Below are positions 51,483-61,194 of a stretch of 63,650 bases of DNA, piece by piece. Within the stretch, counting starts at the first letter, position 1, and every line of letters begins with the position of its first letter. Source of the DNA: Niabella drilacis. GTDB taxonomy: Bacteria > Bacteroidota > Bacteroidia > Chitinophagales > Chitinophagaceae. Below the pieces are notes generated by a model. That model worked only from the letters and a program-made list of their open reading frames with translations, was not told the DNA's origin and did no database searches. Both the position numbers and the translations under genes were made by a program. The stretch covers positions 1 to 63,650 of the forward strand of contig NZ_FMZO01000012.1 of assembly GCF_900101395.1 (NCBI RefSeq), in the 5' to 3' direction.

Positions 51483-52478
51483 TTACATCATCATCTTCAC
51501 CACCATTTCCTTTAGCAGGGCTTCATCGGCCACCCTTGTGGCATTGACCCCGATGCTTTTCAGGTTATACTGATGCAGCAGCAGCAATACTTTTTCAACC
51601 CCCTCGTATCCATACATGCGGGAGGCCTGCGAATAACTTTTGAAAAAAAAGCTGTTAACCCCAACCTGCTTTGCAATAGCATCCTCTGATCCGGAAGCAC
51701 CAAAGATCATAAAGACCTTGCTGAAAAAAGCATACAGCGAAGGCAGTACCAGCTGGATGGGCGCCGCCTTGGGATTATCACCAAAATACCGGATCACCCG
51801 GATGGCTTTTGCCAGGTCCTTGGTAGCCACCGCCGTCTGTAATTCAAAAATGTTAAAATCCTTGCTGATCCCCACAAAACGCTCTATATCCTCTTCGGTG
51901 ATTGCCGTCCTGTTTTTCAGGTTGATGAGGATCTTCTGGATCTCGTTTTCGATGCGCGCCAGGTCGTTCCCGATATGATCTACCAGCAGCATGGTTGCCT
52001 TTGGCGAAATGGTGTATCCCAGCCTGGATACATAGGTATTTACCCATTCCGGCAAAGCGCTGTCATAGATCTTTTTTGTACTCAGGAATTCTGAACGATC
52101 CTTTACCAGCTTTGCAAACTTTGTACGGGAATCCAGTTTTTTTTCCTTGTAGGCTACTATAAAAACCGTGGAACCCAGTGGCTGATTAAAATAGGCTTCC
52201 AGTTTTTCCATCTCCTTCAATTGCTGGGCCTCTTTGAGAATGACCACCTGCCTGTCTGAGAACATCGGGTACTTCCTGCAGGCATTTACAATATCCGCCC
52301 AGGCCGCATCCCTTCCGTAAAAAATGGTCAGGTTAAAGGAAGCTTCACTCTCGGTAAGGATGTTGGACTCTGCATAATTAACCAGCTGATCAATATAATA
52401 ATCTTCTTCTCCTTCAAGCCAATAAATTGGTTTGTAACTCTTTTTCTTCCAATCTCCGAGGATTTTTTCCACGCTCAT
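51483..52478 (-). CDS. holA: DNA polymerase III subunit delta
   Basis: 331 residues from ATG 52478. The delta subunit opens the sliding clamp in the clamp loader. N-terminal motif KPIYWLEGEEDYYIDQLV, then FSDRQVVILKEAQQLKEMEKL, the GNDLARIENEIQKI motif and VGISKDFNIFELQTAVATKD are typical of HolA; the C-terminal helical collar follows. A start at 52487 is also possible (three extra residues). It is convergent with metZ and divergent from the coiled-coil gene. Confidence 0.95.
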   Translation of the reverse strand: MSVEKILGDWKKKSYKPIYWLEGEEDYYIDQLVNYAESNILTESEASFNLTIFYGRDAAWADIVNACRKYPMFSDRQVVILKEAQQLKEMEKLEAYFNQPLGSTVFIVAYKEKKLDSRTKFAKLVKDRSEFLSTKKIYDSALPEWVNTYVSRLGYTISPKATMLLVDHIGNDLARIENEIQKILINLKNRTAITEEDIERFVGISKDFNIFELQTAVATKDLAKAIRVIRYFGDNPKAAPIQLVLPSLYAFFSKVFMIFGASGSEDAIAKQVGVNSFFFKSYSQASRMYGYEGVEKVLLLLHQYNLKSIGVNATRVADEALLKEMVVKMMM

Positions 52479-52668
52479 AAGTTGCAAGATAGCGTTTTTA
52501 ACAATTTGTAAATATTATATAAATGCGCATATGTTTTTAGCAAAAAAGTCGTTTGGCATAATTTGTGTTTAAAATCATAATTGACGTCCAATACATATTT
52601 ATTTTACCTATATATTGTTGGTTGTTTTATTCTTACACGATAAAAAACTATTTAAAATTTAGATGATT

Positions 52669-53670
52669 ATGGCAAATACGAATTACCCTTCAGCTTCTTC
52701 TCAAACAACAGGTTCATCATCCGGCGCTCCCAACGGCAATAACACCGGGCGGAACGTGTTAATCGGGCTACTGGTTGCAGCATTGCTGGGAACCTGGGGC
52801 TATATTTTATGGAGCAAGAACGCTCCCGGCGGCTCTGGTGCTACACAACCCAGTAACACAGAAGTAGCCACTGCAATGTCTGAATCAGATTCCCTGCGGC
52901 AAATGTTCAATCTTGCAGAAATGCGCCTGGACTCTATTACCGGGGCAAACAATAGTTTACAAGGTGAAAAGACCGCACTTCAAAAAGAAATTGATGATCG
53001 TAAATCAGAGATCACCCGTATCCTTAACGACAAAAAAGCAACCACTTCTGATCTTCAGAGGGCCCGTCATTTAATTGGTGAACTGAATGGTCAGATAGGC
53101 CGGCTGGAAGCACAGGTATCGCAGCTGAAAGGCGAAAACATGGAGCTGACTGCGAAGAACACACACCTGACCGCAGAGAAAGATATCCTGAGCCAGAACC
53201 TTGATACAAGAAGCAAGGAAAATGATGAACTGGCTAATACCGTTGATGTGGGCAGCACCTTATCAGCATCCGGTATGTCGATCACCCCTTTAAAAGAAAA
53301 ACGGAACGGGAAAGAAAAACAAACCAACTTTGCCCGCAAAGTTGATATGCTGCGGGTGGCTTTCAATGTTGAAAACAGGATCACAACTTCCGGTCCCGCC
53401 GACCTTTATGTAGTAGTTACAGACCCGAAAGGAACAGTAGTTCAAAATACACAACTGTCCTCCGGTTCTATGACCACCCGCCAGGACGGTGACCGTAATT
53501 TTACCGCAAAAGTACCTGTTGAATATGAGCAGGGAACCCGCAAAGGTGTAGCGTTCCCGATCCGCAACCCGGATGGATTCTTACACGGCGACTATAAAAT
53601 TGAAGTATATCATAATGGTTTTAAAATTGGTGAAGGGATCCGTAACCTGAGAAAAGGGATCTTTGGTTAA
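52669..53670 (+). CDS. Membrane-anchored coiled-coil protein
   Basis: 333 residues. A polar Ser/Thr-rich N-terminus (about 28 residues), one membrane segment (VLIGLLVAALLGTWGYILW, about 30-48), then a long coiled coil of roughly residues 72-190 (SLRQMFNLAEMRLDSITG, LQGEKTALQKEIDDRKSEI, ENMELTAKNTHLTAEKD) and a beta-rich globular end (PADLYVVVTDPKGTVVQN, FLHGDYKIEVYHNGFKIGEG). Topology is N-in, with the coiled coil outside. This layout is common in Bacteroidota, with no known role. ATG at 52669 is preferred over 52663. A terminator follows. Confidence 0.83.
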   Translation: MANTNYPSASSQTTGSSSGAPNGNNTGRNVLIGLLVAALLGTWGYILWSKNAPGGSGATQPSNTEVATAMSESDSLRQMFNLAEMRLDSITGANNSLQGEKTALQKEIDDRKSEITRILNDKKATTSDLQRARHLIGELNGQIGRLEAQVSQLKGENMELTAKNTHLTAEKDILSQNLDTRSKENDELANTVDVGSTLSASGMSITPLKEKRNGKEKQTNFARKVDMLRVAFNVENRITTSGPADLYVVVTDPKGTVVQNTQLSSGSMTTRQDGDRNFTAKVPVEYEQGTRKGVAFPIRNPDGFLHGDYKIEVYHNGFKIGEGIRNLRKGIFG

Positions 53671-54030
53671 TTATTACCCACCCGCCAAGATCAGGAAAAG
53701 CTGCCCGGCTCCCGGGCAGCTTTTCTATTATATCCTGTTACCATACACCCCTACCCATTTCAAAAGGCAGCACCTTCATCATAGTACCCTTTGTACATCA
53801 GCTGTGGCAGTTCTTTACCACAGCATACACGGAGAACGCTTTCCTGGCTGGACCGATTGATATACCGCCTCTTTGTGATGCAACCACTCAGATACATTTA
53901 TCCCTGCCACCCGGCAGGCAGTTCGGATATTTATAAGTTTTTTTCTTTTTTTTATAACTGCTGTTCCTCCGTCATTTAGGATATTTAACTCCAATGCGGC
54001 AAATCCGTTCCGCAACAGAACAAGACCGTT
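53671..54030. other. Intergenic interval after the coiled-coil gene
   Basis: 360 bases containing a strong terminator at 53695-53728 and otherwise no gene. The part just before 54031 is AT-rich and probably carries the AraC gene promoter. Confidence 0.5.
53695..53728 (+). terminator. Rho-independent terminator
   Basis: GAAAAGCTGCCCGG (53695-53708) and CCGGGCAGCTTTTC (53712-53725) form a perfect 14-bp stem with a 3-base loop; T residues are part of the 3' arm. It ends the coiled-coil gene transcript. Confidence 0.87.
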
Positions 54031-54888
54031 ATGACCAGCAGTACCGTCTACCCCCACCGGCGTTTTACAGATATACAGAAAATGCTTGGCCAGCACAGTG
54101 AAATCATCTACCGGCAACTCCCGGAAGCGGCAGGGCTGTTTCCTGTTCCTGAAAGGCGCGATTGCTTCATACTGATGCTGTTTGAGGACGGCAAAGGGGT
54201 CAATGTCATCGATCATGCCGATCACAAAGTAGCCCCCTTGCAGATGCATCTTTGTTTTCCCGGCCAGGTACATCACTGGCATCTTGACAAAACAACCAGC
54301 GGGCATATAATGATCCTGTCTGAAGATATGTATGATACCCTGGCCAGCTATTTTAAATTTCCGATCAGCTTTTATAAAAAGAAACCCCAGGCCCCGCTCA
54401 CCCGGGACATCTTTAACACCCTCGTTCATGAGATACAATACATCCAGGCGGAGCTGTACACCGTGCACCGGTTGCTGGCCGTTGTTTACTCAAGGATCCG
54501 GATCATTTCGCTGGTGATCGAAAGAGCTGTTTACCAGGCCAGCGAAAACCCCATCGGCCTTGACTCCCGGCCGGTCCTGGAGCAATTTCAATCGCTGATC
54601 CGCACGCATTTTGAAAAGCACCGGGCAGTGCAGTTTTATGCAGACCGGTTGTTCATTACCGCCAATTATCTCAACATCCTTTGCAGGCGGCACTATGGTA
54701 AATCGTCTGCCGATCTTATCAACAGTGAAGTGATCCGCGAAATAAAATTGCTGCTGACCACCTCATCAAAATCCATCAAGGAGATCGCAGGCCGGTTACA
54801 TTTTAATGAAGTATCCTATTTTTCAACGTTCTTTAAACGTTATACCGGCCTGACGCCAATGCAATACAGGAACCGGTTCAAACGCTGA
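54031..54888 (+). CDS. AraC-family transcriptional regulator (first paralogue)
   Basis: 285 residues. An N-terminal cupin-like sensor domain (FILMLFEDGKGVNVIDHADHKVAPLQMHLCFPGQVHHWHLD) and a C-terminal AraC DNA-binding domain of two helix-turn-helices (HRAVQFYADRLFITANYLNILCRRHYGKSSADLI, then SSKSIKEIAGRLHFNEVSYFSTFFKRYTGLTPMQYRN). It is a paralogue of the regulator at 55449, matching it along the whole length. The effector is not shown. The downstream remnant at 54887 separates the two. Confidence 0.9.
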   Translation: MTSSTVYPHRRFTDIQKMLGQHSEIIYRQLPEAAGLFPVPERRDCFILMLFEDGKGVNVIDHADHKVAPLQMHLCFPGQVHHWHLDKTTSGHIMILSEDMYDTLASYFKFPISFYKKKPQAPLTRDIFNTLVHEIQYIQAELYTVHRLLAVVYSRIRIISLVIERAVYQASENPIGLDSRPVLEQFQSLIRTHFEKHRAVQFYADRLFITANYLNILCRRHYGKSSADLINSEVIREIKLLLTTSSKSIKEIAGRLHFNEVSYFSTFFKRYTGLTPMQYRNRFKR

Positions 54889-55252
54889 CAATTCCACAGA
54901 AAAGGTCCTTCCGGATTACACATATTATCATAAGTACTTTGAAATTTATAACGCAGGTTCCCTGCACGGGTACGGCCCCGTGAAAGCCATTAAATTTGCC
55001 GCCATTAAAAGCTTCCGGTCGGAAAATATAAAATATACCCATTCATACAAGTAAACAACGGGGTCAAGATCCATCGCCCTTTACACCGGGGGAAAAGGTA
55101 ATGATCTTATTGAAGTGAGAAGGGCCGCGGATGGGGAACTATTTACAGTGCCGCTTATTATAGTAACCGGCAACTGTCAAAACCTGCTATATAAGAAGCT
55201 CAGCCAACCGGCTGGCAGTAAAAGAGCGCATCTGTATAGAGCTCAGAGATAA
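54887..55252 (+). pseudogene. Possible gene remnant between the two AraC genes
   Basis: One frame stays open over 54887-55252 apart from a TAA at 55052-55054, and reads protein-like on both sides: YYHKYFEIYNAGSLHGYG then KAIKFAAIKSF, and after the stop TGGKGNDLIEVRRAADGELF then TVPLIIVTGNC. No start codon is visible. I do not recognise the family. Either this is a decayed gene or chance openness; the first half is the more convincing. Confidence 0.3.
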
Positions 55253-55448
55253 GCGGGCCGGCAGACAAAACCGGGAAGCGGAACATTTCAAAAACAATAA
55301 AGGATCTCAAAAGATCCCGGTCAATAACAACAGGAACTCCTCAAAAAGTGTACGCCCAAACTACTTTATTTACAGAACAGGATTTTGCGCACATCTTTTG
55401 GGCGAACGTCCCGGTACTAAAAAAAACGCTTCTTTCTATTACTTGCAT

Positions 55449-56297
55449 ATGAACCCCAAAAACCCATACCCGGTATTAAATGAGCTCCGGCCGGATACCG
55501 GCCAGGAACAAAAGGTCCGCTGCTTTCCGTTTAACAGTGCTGACAGCGCCTCCCATCCCCATACACCGGATCACTTTGTCCTTATTTTGTTTAAAGAAGG
55601 CAATGGCACGCACACTATCGATGGAACAGACTACATTGTGCGCCCGCGCCAGCTTCATTTCCTGTTTCCCGGCCAGGAGCACCAGTGGCACCTGGCACCC
55701 GAAACCCGCGGGAAAAAACTGATCATCACCCGGCTCCAGTTCGAAAAATTTTCACCGGGGCTTCCTCACCCTATTGCCCGGTATAACCAGCAACCCGTTA
55801 TTGACCTGGCTTCGGAAGTCTTTCAAAACATAGCGACGGAGTTTTCACTGATCCAGAAGGAACTTGCTTCAGCACCTCCTTCCTGGGAAGTAATAGGCCT
55901 GCGTACCGGCCTTATCGCCACGCTGGCCAGCCAGCAGGCAGAGCGCGGCCTGATCGATAGAGCGCTGCCCAACAGCTATACCAATACCCTGTTACTGAAA
56001 TTTAACGACCTGGTAGCACTACATTTTCGTAAGCAGAAATCGGTGGCATTTTACGCAATGCAATTAAACGTTACCCCTAACTACCTGACCATCCTTTGCA
56101 AAAAAAAGTTCCGGGCACCGGCCATATCCCTGATCCAGCAAAAGGTGCTACAGGAGGCAAAAAAACTGATACGCACTTCCGGGATGACGATAAAAGAAAT
56201 AGCATACGAACTTGGATTCAATGAAATCGCCTATTTCTCCTACTACTTTAAATCAAAAACGGGACTATCCCCCAGGCAATACCGCAACCAGGTATAG
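55449..56297 (+). CDS. AraC-family transcriptional regulator (second paralogue)
   Basis: 282 residues from ATG 55449. Same layout as the regulator at 54031: a cupin-like N-terminal half (FVLILFKEGNGTHTIDGTDYIVRPRQLHFLFPGQEHQWHL) and an AraC DNA-binding half (KSVAFYAMQLNVTPNYLTILCKKKFR, then TIKEIAYELGFNEIAYFSYYFKSKTGLSPRQYRN). An upstream in-frame ATG at 55398 exists, but it adds residues not found in the paralogue. It converges with the TonB receptor gene; regulation of that receptor is a guess. Confidence 0.9.
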   Translation: MNPKNPYPVLNELRPDTGQEQKVRCFPFNSADSASHPHTPDHFVLILFKEGNGTHTIDGTDYIVRPRQLHFLFPGQEHQWHLAPETRGKKLIITRLQFEKFSPGLPHPIARYNQQPVIDLASEVFQNIATEFSLIQKELASAPPSWEVIGLRTGLIATLASQQAERGLIDRALPNSYTNTLLLKFNDLVALHFRKQKSVAFYAMQLNVTPNYLTILCKKKFRAPAISLIQQKVLQEAKKLIRTSGMTIKEIAYELGFNEIAYFSYYFKSKTGLSPRQYRNQV

Positions 56298-56701
56298 GTC
56301 AAGGACCGATTCCGGATTAAAGGTTGGTGACACCGACGGCAGATTACTGACGGCTAACCATCCACCATGGACAGCGGAAGGATTGATTAACGCAATTCAT
56401 AAGTTTTGACAGGATTCCTGTAACTTATTTGTGATCCGCGAAACTACCTTTGCTTCCCCTTCGGAAAAGGCTCATCCCCCGCCACGAGCGGGCAGCACAG
56501 GAAGGGCAAAGCAAACGCACACATCGCAAATCCAATAGGAGCCTTGAAAAATGCCCCATTTAAGTTAAGAGGTAGATGGAAACAGAGCCCCCTCCAGGGG
56601 CTTTGTTTATTGACCGGGCATTGTAGCCCGGCGGCGTTTAAAACGCCCTTTACAGCAACATCGACTTTTCCCGGCTCCGGCAGCCTATTTGATAATATGT
56701 T
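56298..56701. other. Intergenic interval with a terminator-like hairpin
   Basis: 404 bases with no gene. At 56586-56602 AGCCCC and GGGGCT pair around a 5-base loop and are followed by TTGTTTATT, a likely plus-strand terminator, though 289 bases after the AraC gene stop. A second small GC symmetry (CCGGGC/GCCCGG) lies at about 56614-56631. Confidence 0.45.
56586..56610 (+). terminator. Terminator-like hairpin
   Basis: AGCCCC (56586-56591) and GGGGCT (56597-56602) form a 6-bp stem followed by TTGTTTAT. A GC-rich stem before a T-rich tail is consistent with Rho-independent termination on the plus strand. Confidence 0.4.
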
Positions 56702-59605
56702 TTAAAGATTATAACCCAGGCTTATATAATATAAGCCGCCCACCATTGGATTTCCAAACGCACTGGAATAATATTTGTTCAGCAAATTAGATGCGCCAAG
56801 CTTGATGCTTGTTTTGATGGTGCTCATTCTATAGGACACCTGGCCATCTAAAGTACCATAGGCAGGCACGGGCCCCGATCCGAAAGTACCTTCCCAATTT
56901 ACTTTATCCTGCCAGCGATAGACCAGGTTAAAGCCGATATTTTTTACTACGTTCTCGTTAGCCACGCTCATATTAAACCGGTATTTGGGTGTATTAAAGA
57001 AAGAGATAAACCCCGCGGGCACATCCTTTAAGAGATCGCTGGAAAAATTCCCGCCCAAAACATATCCCCTGCTAAAACGGTACTCTAACCCCAGCCCCCA
57101 TCCGTAAGAGGTGACCGCCACATCCGTATTGGTAACAAAAGAATAATTCGTGGAAGTGAACGGGCTGGCAAGATCCACTGCCGCTCTTTCCGGATCACCG
57201 CTGCTGCCCCTTGCTACGGCTACCCTGGCAATAAAATCTTTGAACTCACTCCGGTACCCATAAATGTCGATCAATAACGCTTTGGTCAGCAAACCCCGGT
57301 ACCCCAGCTCGAAGGAATTCATCCGTTCGGGTTTTACCGAGGAGAACTGTGCCCTTTTTAACAGAGAAGGGTCCGGTGTACCGGATGCAACAGAACCCCG
57401 GTAAGCGGCCACACTCTCCGAGGTATAAACCGGGTTCGTATCAAACCCAAAATAATTTATAAAGCTGGGATCCCCGCCTATAAGACGGCTGCCCGGTGTA
57501 TTCAGGTTGATCCACTGATCCTGTGTTGAGGGGAACCGGTAGGCCGTCTGGAAAGAAAGGCGGATATTATTATCCTGCGCTACACGTATCACGGCACTGG
57601 CCCTCGGGGTAAACCGTTCTTTATAGCCATCCCGCTTATCAAAGCGCACGGAGCCCGTGAGTTTCAGTACATCATCCAGCAATCTTTTCTGCAGCTGCAG
57701 GTAACCGCCATATTCGTTTATCTTTATGCGGCCTGTTGTATCGGCAAAAATGGTACCGGCCGAGTTTAGCGAATATACCCGGTAAGAAGCGCCCAGTACG
57801 GCTTCTACAAACTTTATTTGTTCTGAAAGATTCAGCTGTCCCTCATAATGGAACAGGTCCGATTTGTCGGCAAACTTTGCCCCCCCATCCTTAATACTCG
57901 TATTCCTGGCCTTTACCAGGGCGCTGTCAAAAGCCGGTGTACCTGGCAGGTACCGGCCGGCATCTGCCGCTGTTCTTGCCGCTGCATGGGCAGCCTCCTC
58001 TGAAGCGCCCTGCAGCCGGGCTGCTGAATACGTTCCGGAATACAATCCAAACCAATCGGCATCAGAGCGCCATTGCCGGTTAACAAACAGGGCAGCCGTT
58101 GTTGCCGTGTACGAATCACCCGAGTTTTCCTGGGTGGTATAAGCCCTCAGGAACCAGTTCTTTCCTTTTAACTCGGCCTTATATTGCCCGATCTTAAAGT
58201 TCAGCAGGGAGTAGCGGTCCGCCCCCGTATACACCGTGGTACCCAGCCCCCAGTAGCCCAGCAGTGAGGCTTCAATATGATCGGTTATCTTATAGTACAG
58301 CCCGCCGGATGTCTTAAAACTATATGCATCATAATTTACCAGCTCTTTTTCATTATAGCCCGTACGGCTCACCAGCTGTCCTCCGTAAACATTATTCCTT
58401 AATCCAAAATAAAAAGGCACAAGGTTGGTTGCCGCCGGTTGCAAAGCCCCGGGCAAACCGGCGATCAATCCCCCGATCTGCGCAGGCGAGGCATCTGCAG
58501 GAAGGGTATTAAACAGGTTCACAATATCCACGGCACCGCCGGTAGCCTGCAGTATTCCAGCCCTTGTCTGCGCCTGGTAAACCTGTGCAATGCCCGCCAT
58601 GCTGGCGCTTGCCTCATCACCAAAAACATTTACGCCGTCATAGTTCGGATCATTCACCCTGGTTCCGCCCGGCTTCAGGGAGCTGATCACATTATTACGG
58701 TTCAGGTCCCGGGTATCATTTGCCACCCAGTCCTGTGCTTTCATATACGAGGCAGACAATTTAAAGGCAAACTTCTGACCAATTTGCTGCCCCCACCGGA
58801 GCGACCAATCGTAAAACGGCTTTGCCTTGCTTTCCGGATCGGCAATATGCATAACCCCCTGTTTAATGTTTATGCTCAGCCCCTGGTATTTGAACGGGTT
58901 CTTGCTTGTCATCAGCAGCGTGCCATTCATTCCCCCCGATCCATAAAGTGCGGAGGAGGCCCCGGACAACAATTCTACATTATCCACGTCCATCTCCGTC
59001 ATCCCTACCACATTGCCCACAGAAAAGTTCAAAGCGGGCGCCTGGTTATCCATCCCATCAACCAGCTGGTTAAACCTCAGGTTCCCGCTGCCATTAAATC
59101 CCCTGGTGCTGATGGTCCTGAAGGTCAAACTGGAAGTGGTCAGGTCTACGCCCTTTACATTAGACAGGGCCTCATAAAAATTAGGGGCCGCCATATTCCT
59201 GATGGCCGTGTTACTGATCCGGTCGATCGTAACGGGCGATTCCAGGATCCGCTCCGCCACCCGGCTGGCGGCAACCACTACTTCCTGGCCCAGATCGCCA
59301 CCCGGCTCCAGGGATATAGCTACCGGTTCCGCCGCTCCAACCGTAACCTCCCGGGTTTTATAGCCAACTGAAGAAACAAGAAGTGTAACAGGATAGCCGG
59401 TAATCTTTAATTCAAAGCTGCCGTTGGGTTTGGAGTACGTACCGGTTGCCGTACCGGCAACCATTACTGAAGCAGCATTGACAGCTTCCCCCGTTTCACT
59501 GTTTTTAATAGTACCGGATACTGTAACAGAGGTCTGAGCCATAATCCCGGATGTACATAAGAATGACAGGGACATAACTATGAACAGGTGAATTGTGTGT
59601 CTCAT
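56702..59605 (-). CDS. TonB-dependent outer membrane receptor
   Basis: 967 residues. Signal peptide to about residue 24. A CarboxypepD_reg-like beta-sandwich follows (VSGTIKNSETGEAVNAASVMVAG ... VTLLVSSVGYKTREV, about 28-110), then the plug domain (SPVTIDRISNTAIRN, LTFRTISTRGFNGSGN, VELLSGASSALYGSGGMNGTL) and a large 22-strand barrel ending GGLYYISLGYNL. TonB receptors import siderophores, vitamins or oligosaccharides. No SusD partner is adjacent, so a siderophore or cofactor receptor is somewhat more likely than a glycan porter. It converges with the AraC pair and is divergent from purC. Confidence 0.94.
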   Translation of the reverse strand: MRHTIHLFIVMSLSFLCTSGIMAQTSVTVSGTIKNSETGEAVNAASVMVAGTATGTYSKPNGSFELKITGYPVTLLVSSVGYKTREVTVGAAEPVAISLEPGGDLGQEVVVAASRVAERILESPVTIDRISNTAIRNMAAPNFYEALSNVKGVDLTTSSLTFRTISTRGFNGSGNLRFNQLVDGMDNQAPALNFSVGNVVGMTEMDVDNVELLSGASSALYGSGGMNGTLLMTSKNPFKYQGLSINIKQGVMHIADPESKAKPFYDWSLRWGQQIGQKFAFKLSASYMKAQDWVANDTRDLNRNNVISSLKPGGTRVNDPNYDGVNVFGDEASASMAGIAQVYQAQTRAGILQATGGAVDIVNLFNTLPADASPAQIGGLIAGLPGALQPAATNLVPFYFGLRNNVYGGQLVSRTGYNEKELVNYDAYSFKTSGGLYYKITDHIEASLLGYWGLGTTVYTGADRYSLLNFKIGQYKAELKGKNWFLRAYTTQENSGDSYTATTAALFVNRQWRSDADWFGLYSGTYSAARLQGASEEAAHAAARTAADAGRYLPGTPAFDSALVKARNTSIKDGGAKFADKSDLFHYEGQLNLSEQIKFVEAVLGASYRVYSLNSAGTIFADTTGRIKINEYGGYLQLQKRLLDDVLKLTGSVRFDKRDGYKERFTPRASAVIRVAQDNNIRLSFQTAYRFPSTQDQWINLNTPGSRLIGGDPSFINYFGFDTNPVYTSESVAAYRGSVASGTPDPSLLKRAQFSSVKPERMNSFELGYRGLLTKALLIDIYGYRSEFKDFIARVAVARGSSGDPERAAVDLASPFTSTNYSFVTNTDVAVTSYGWGLGLEYRFSRGYVLGGNFSSDLLKDVPAGFISFFNTPKYRFNMSVANENVVKNIGFNLVYRWQDKVNWEGTFGSGPVPAYGTLDGQVSYRMSTIKTSIKLGASNLLNKYYSSAFGNPMVGGLYYISLGYNL

Positions 59606-59748
59606 AAATTTCGAGGTTTAGTGATTTCCATGTTAAAATAACACTTGTTAGTTGAAAATAAAAATATAATTTTCCCCCGCGGCCGGTGATCCCGAATTTT
59701 TTCGAGCCGGCTGGTTGTTCATAACCAAAGGCGGAGTATTTTCGCAGC

Positions 59749-60669
59749 ATGTCAAATTTTAGTTTTCCAGGCCAAACCTCTTTTTATAAGGGTAAAGTAA
59801 GAGATGTATATACCATTAATGACGACCTGCTGGTCATGGTCGCTTCGGATCGTATTTCCGCTTTCGACGTGATCCTTCCCCGCCCTATTCCCTTTAAGGG
59901 GCAGGTGCTCAACCAGATCGCTGCATATATGCTGAATGCAACCCGGGATATCTGTAGTAACTGGTTACAAAAAGTACCCGCTCCCAATGCGTCTATTGGT
60001 ATCAAATGCATTCCCTTTAAGATTGAAATGGTGGTACGGGGGCATTTGACCGGTCATGCGTGGCGTACCTACGCCTCGGGGAAACGGGAACTGTGCGGCG
60101 TAGCTTTGCCGGAGGGCATGACGGAAAACCAGGCGTTTCCATCCCCCATTATTACCCCCAGCACCAAGGCCGATGAGGGACATGATGAGGACATCAGTAA
60201 AGAAGCGATCATTGCCCAGGGCCTGGCTACGGAAGCTGAGTGGAACAAGCTGGAACAGCTGGCGCTGGCGCTTTTCAGACGCGGGCAGGAACTGGCCGCT
60301 AAACAGGGGCTTATCCTGGTAGATACCAAGTATGAATTTGGGAAGAAGGACGGAGCAATCATCCTGATGGATGAGATCCATACACCGGACAGCTCCCGGT
60401 ATTTTTATGCAGATGGCTTTGAAGAACGCCTGGCAGCTGGTGAAAAGCAGAAGCAACTCAGCAAAGAGTTTGTACGGGAGTGGCTGATCGCCAATAATTT
60501 TATGGGAAAGGAAGGGCAAACCGTTCCGGAAATGAGCGATGAATGGATCCGGACCATCTCCAACCGTTATATAGAGCTTTACGAAAAAGTGATCGGCGCT
60601 GCATTTCAGCCGGAGCCGGTTAGCGACGAAGCTTTATATAGCCGTATCGTAAAGGCGTTGGAGGCCTAA
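59749..60669 (+). CDS. purC: Phosphoribosylaminoimidazole-succinocarboxamide synthase
   Basis: 306 residues. SAICAR synthetase of cytoplasmic purine synthesis, joining CAIR and aspartate with ATP. The N-terminal strand [32 protein letters not shown], the motif [20 protein letters not shown], the substrate loop [15 protein letters not shown] and [11 protein letters not shown] are in order. The longer form with a C-terminal extension is the eukaryote-like SAICAR synthetase type common in Bacteroidota. It is followed by a repeat-rich gap and then convergent purM. Confidence 0.96.
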   Translation: MSNFSFPGQTSFYKGKVRDVYTINDDLLVMVASDRISAFDVILPRPIPFKGQVLNQIAAYMLNATRDICSNWLQKVPAPNASIGIKCIPFKIEMVVRGHLTGHAWRTYASGKRELCGVALPEGMTENQAFPSPIITPSTKADEGHDEDISKEAIIAQGLATEAEWNKLEQLALALFRRGQELAAKQGLILVDTKYEFGKKDGAIILMDEIHTPDSSRYFYADGFEERLAAGEKQKQLSKEFVREWLIANNFMGKEGQTVPEMSDEWIRTISNRYIELYEKVIGAAFQPEPVSDEALYSRIVKALEA

Positions 60670-61194
60670 AAACACGCGGCAGTGATTGCCACGGTTCCGA
60701 ATACCCGGAACGGTGAAACACAGAAATTTTTAACTTTTGAATGAGGGAAGGCTTTTGCGGGAGCGCGTATCAAATGATCGGCATTCCTGTGCCTTCTGTG
60801 TTTGCTGCTAAAGGCATGGGCTCCCGGACCCTGCAGCCGGTAAAGTATTTGCTAAAGAGGATCAAAATCTGTGTCTCAGTATCCCGGTGGTATCTCCTCT
60901 ATTTGCACAGCGCTAAAGCACAGAGAGTGTCAGATCGTTGAAAGGCTAATGAGATGCTCAGACCGCGTGCATCCTTGTTGGAAGAGAGCAAAAAAACCTG
61001 AGTTTCTGTGCCTCAGTGGCAAAAAAAGCTGAGTCTTTGTGTATTCGGTGGCTCCGTGCCTCCTATGTTTGCCACTGAGATTCTGAGGGCATGGATTACC
61101 GCATCCGTCAGTCAGTAAAGGCATTTGCTAAAGGAGATCAAAAATCTGTGTTTCAGGATCTCAGTCGCAAAAACCTTGCCGGCAGATCACTTCA
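60670..61194. repeat. Gap with imperfect long direct repeats
   Basis: 525 bases without a gene between convergent purC and purM. Two imperfect copies about 100 bp long lie at roughly 60790-60888 and 61055-61164: both run GTGCCTxCTxTGTTTG, then GGCATGG, then GTAAAG(G)xATTTGCTAAAG, then GATCAAAA(A)TCTGTGT and CAG. CTGTGCCTCAGTGG-like segments recur between them. The origin is unknown. Confidence 0.6.

Noticed and set aside
58439-59371. 310-residue open frame opposite the TonB receptor gene
   Set aside because: Antisense to the plug-domain region of an intact receptor gene, with no domain pattern of its own.
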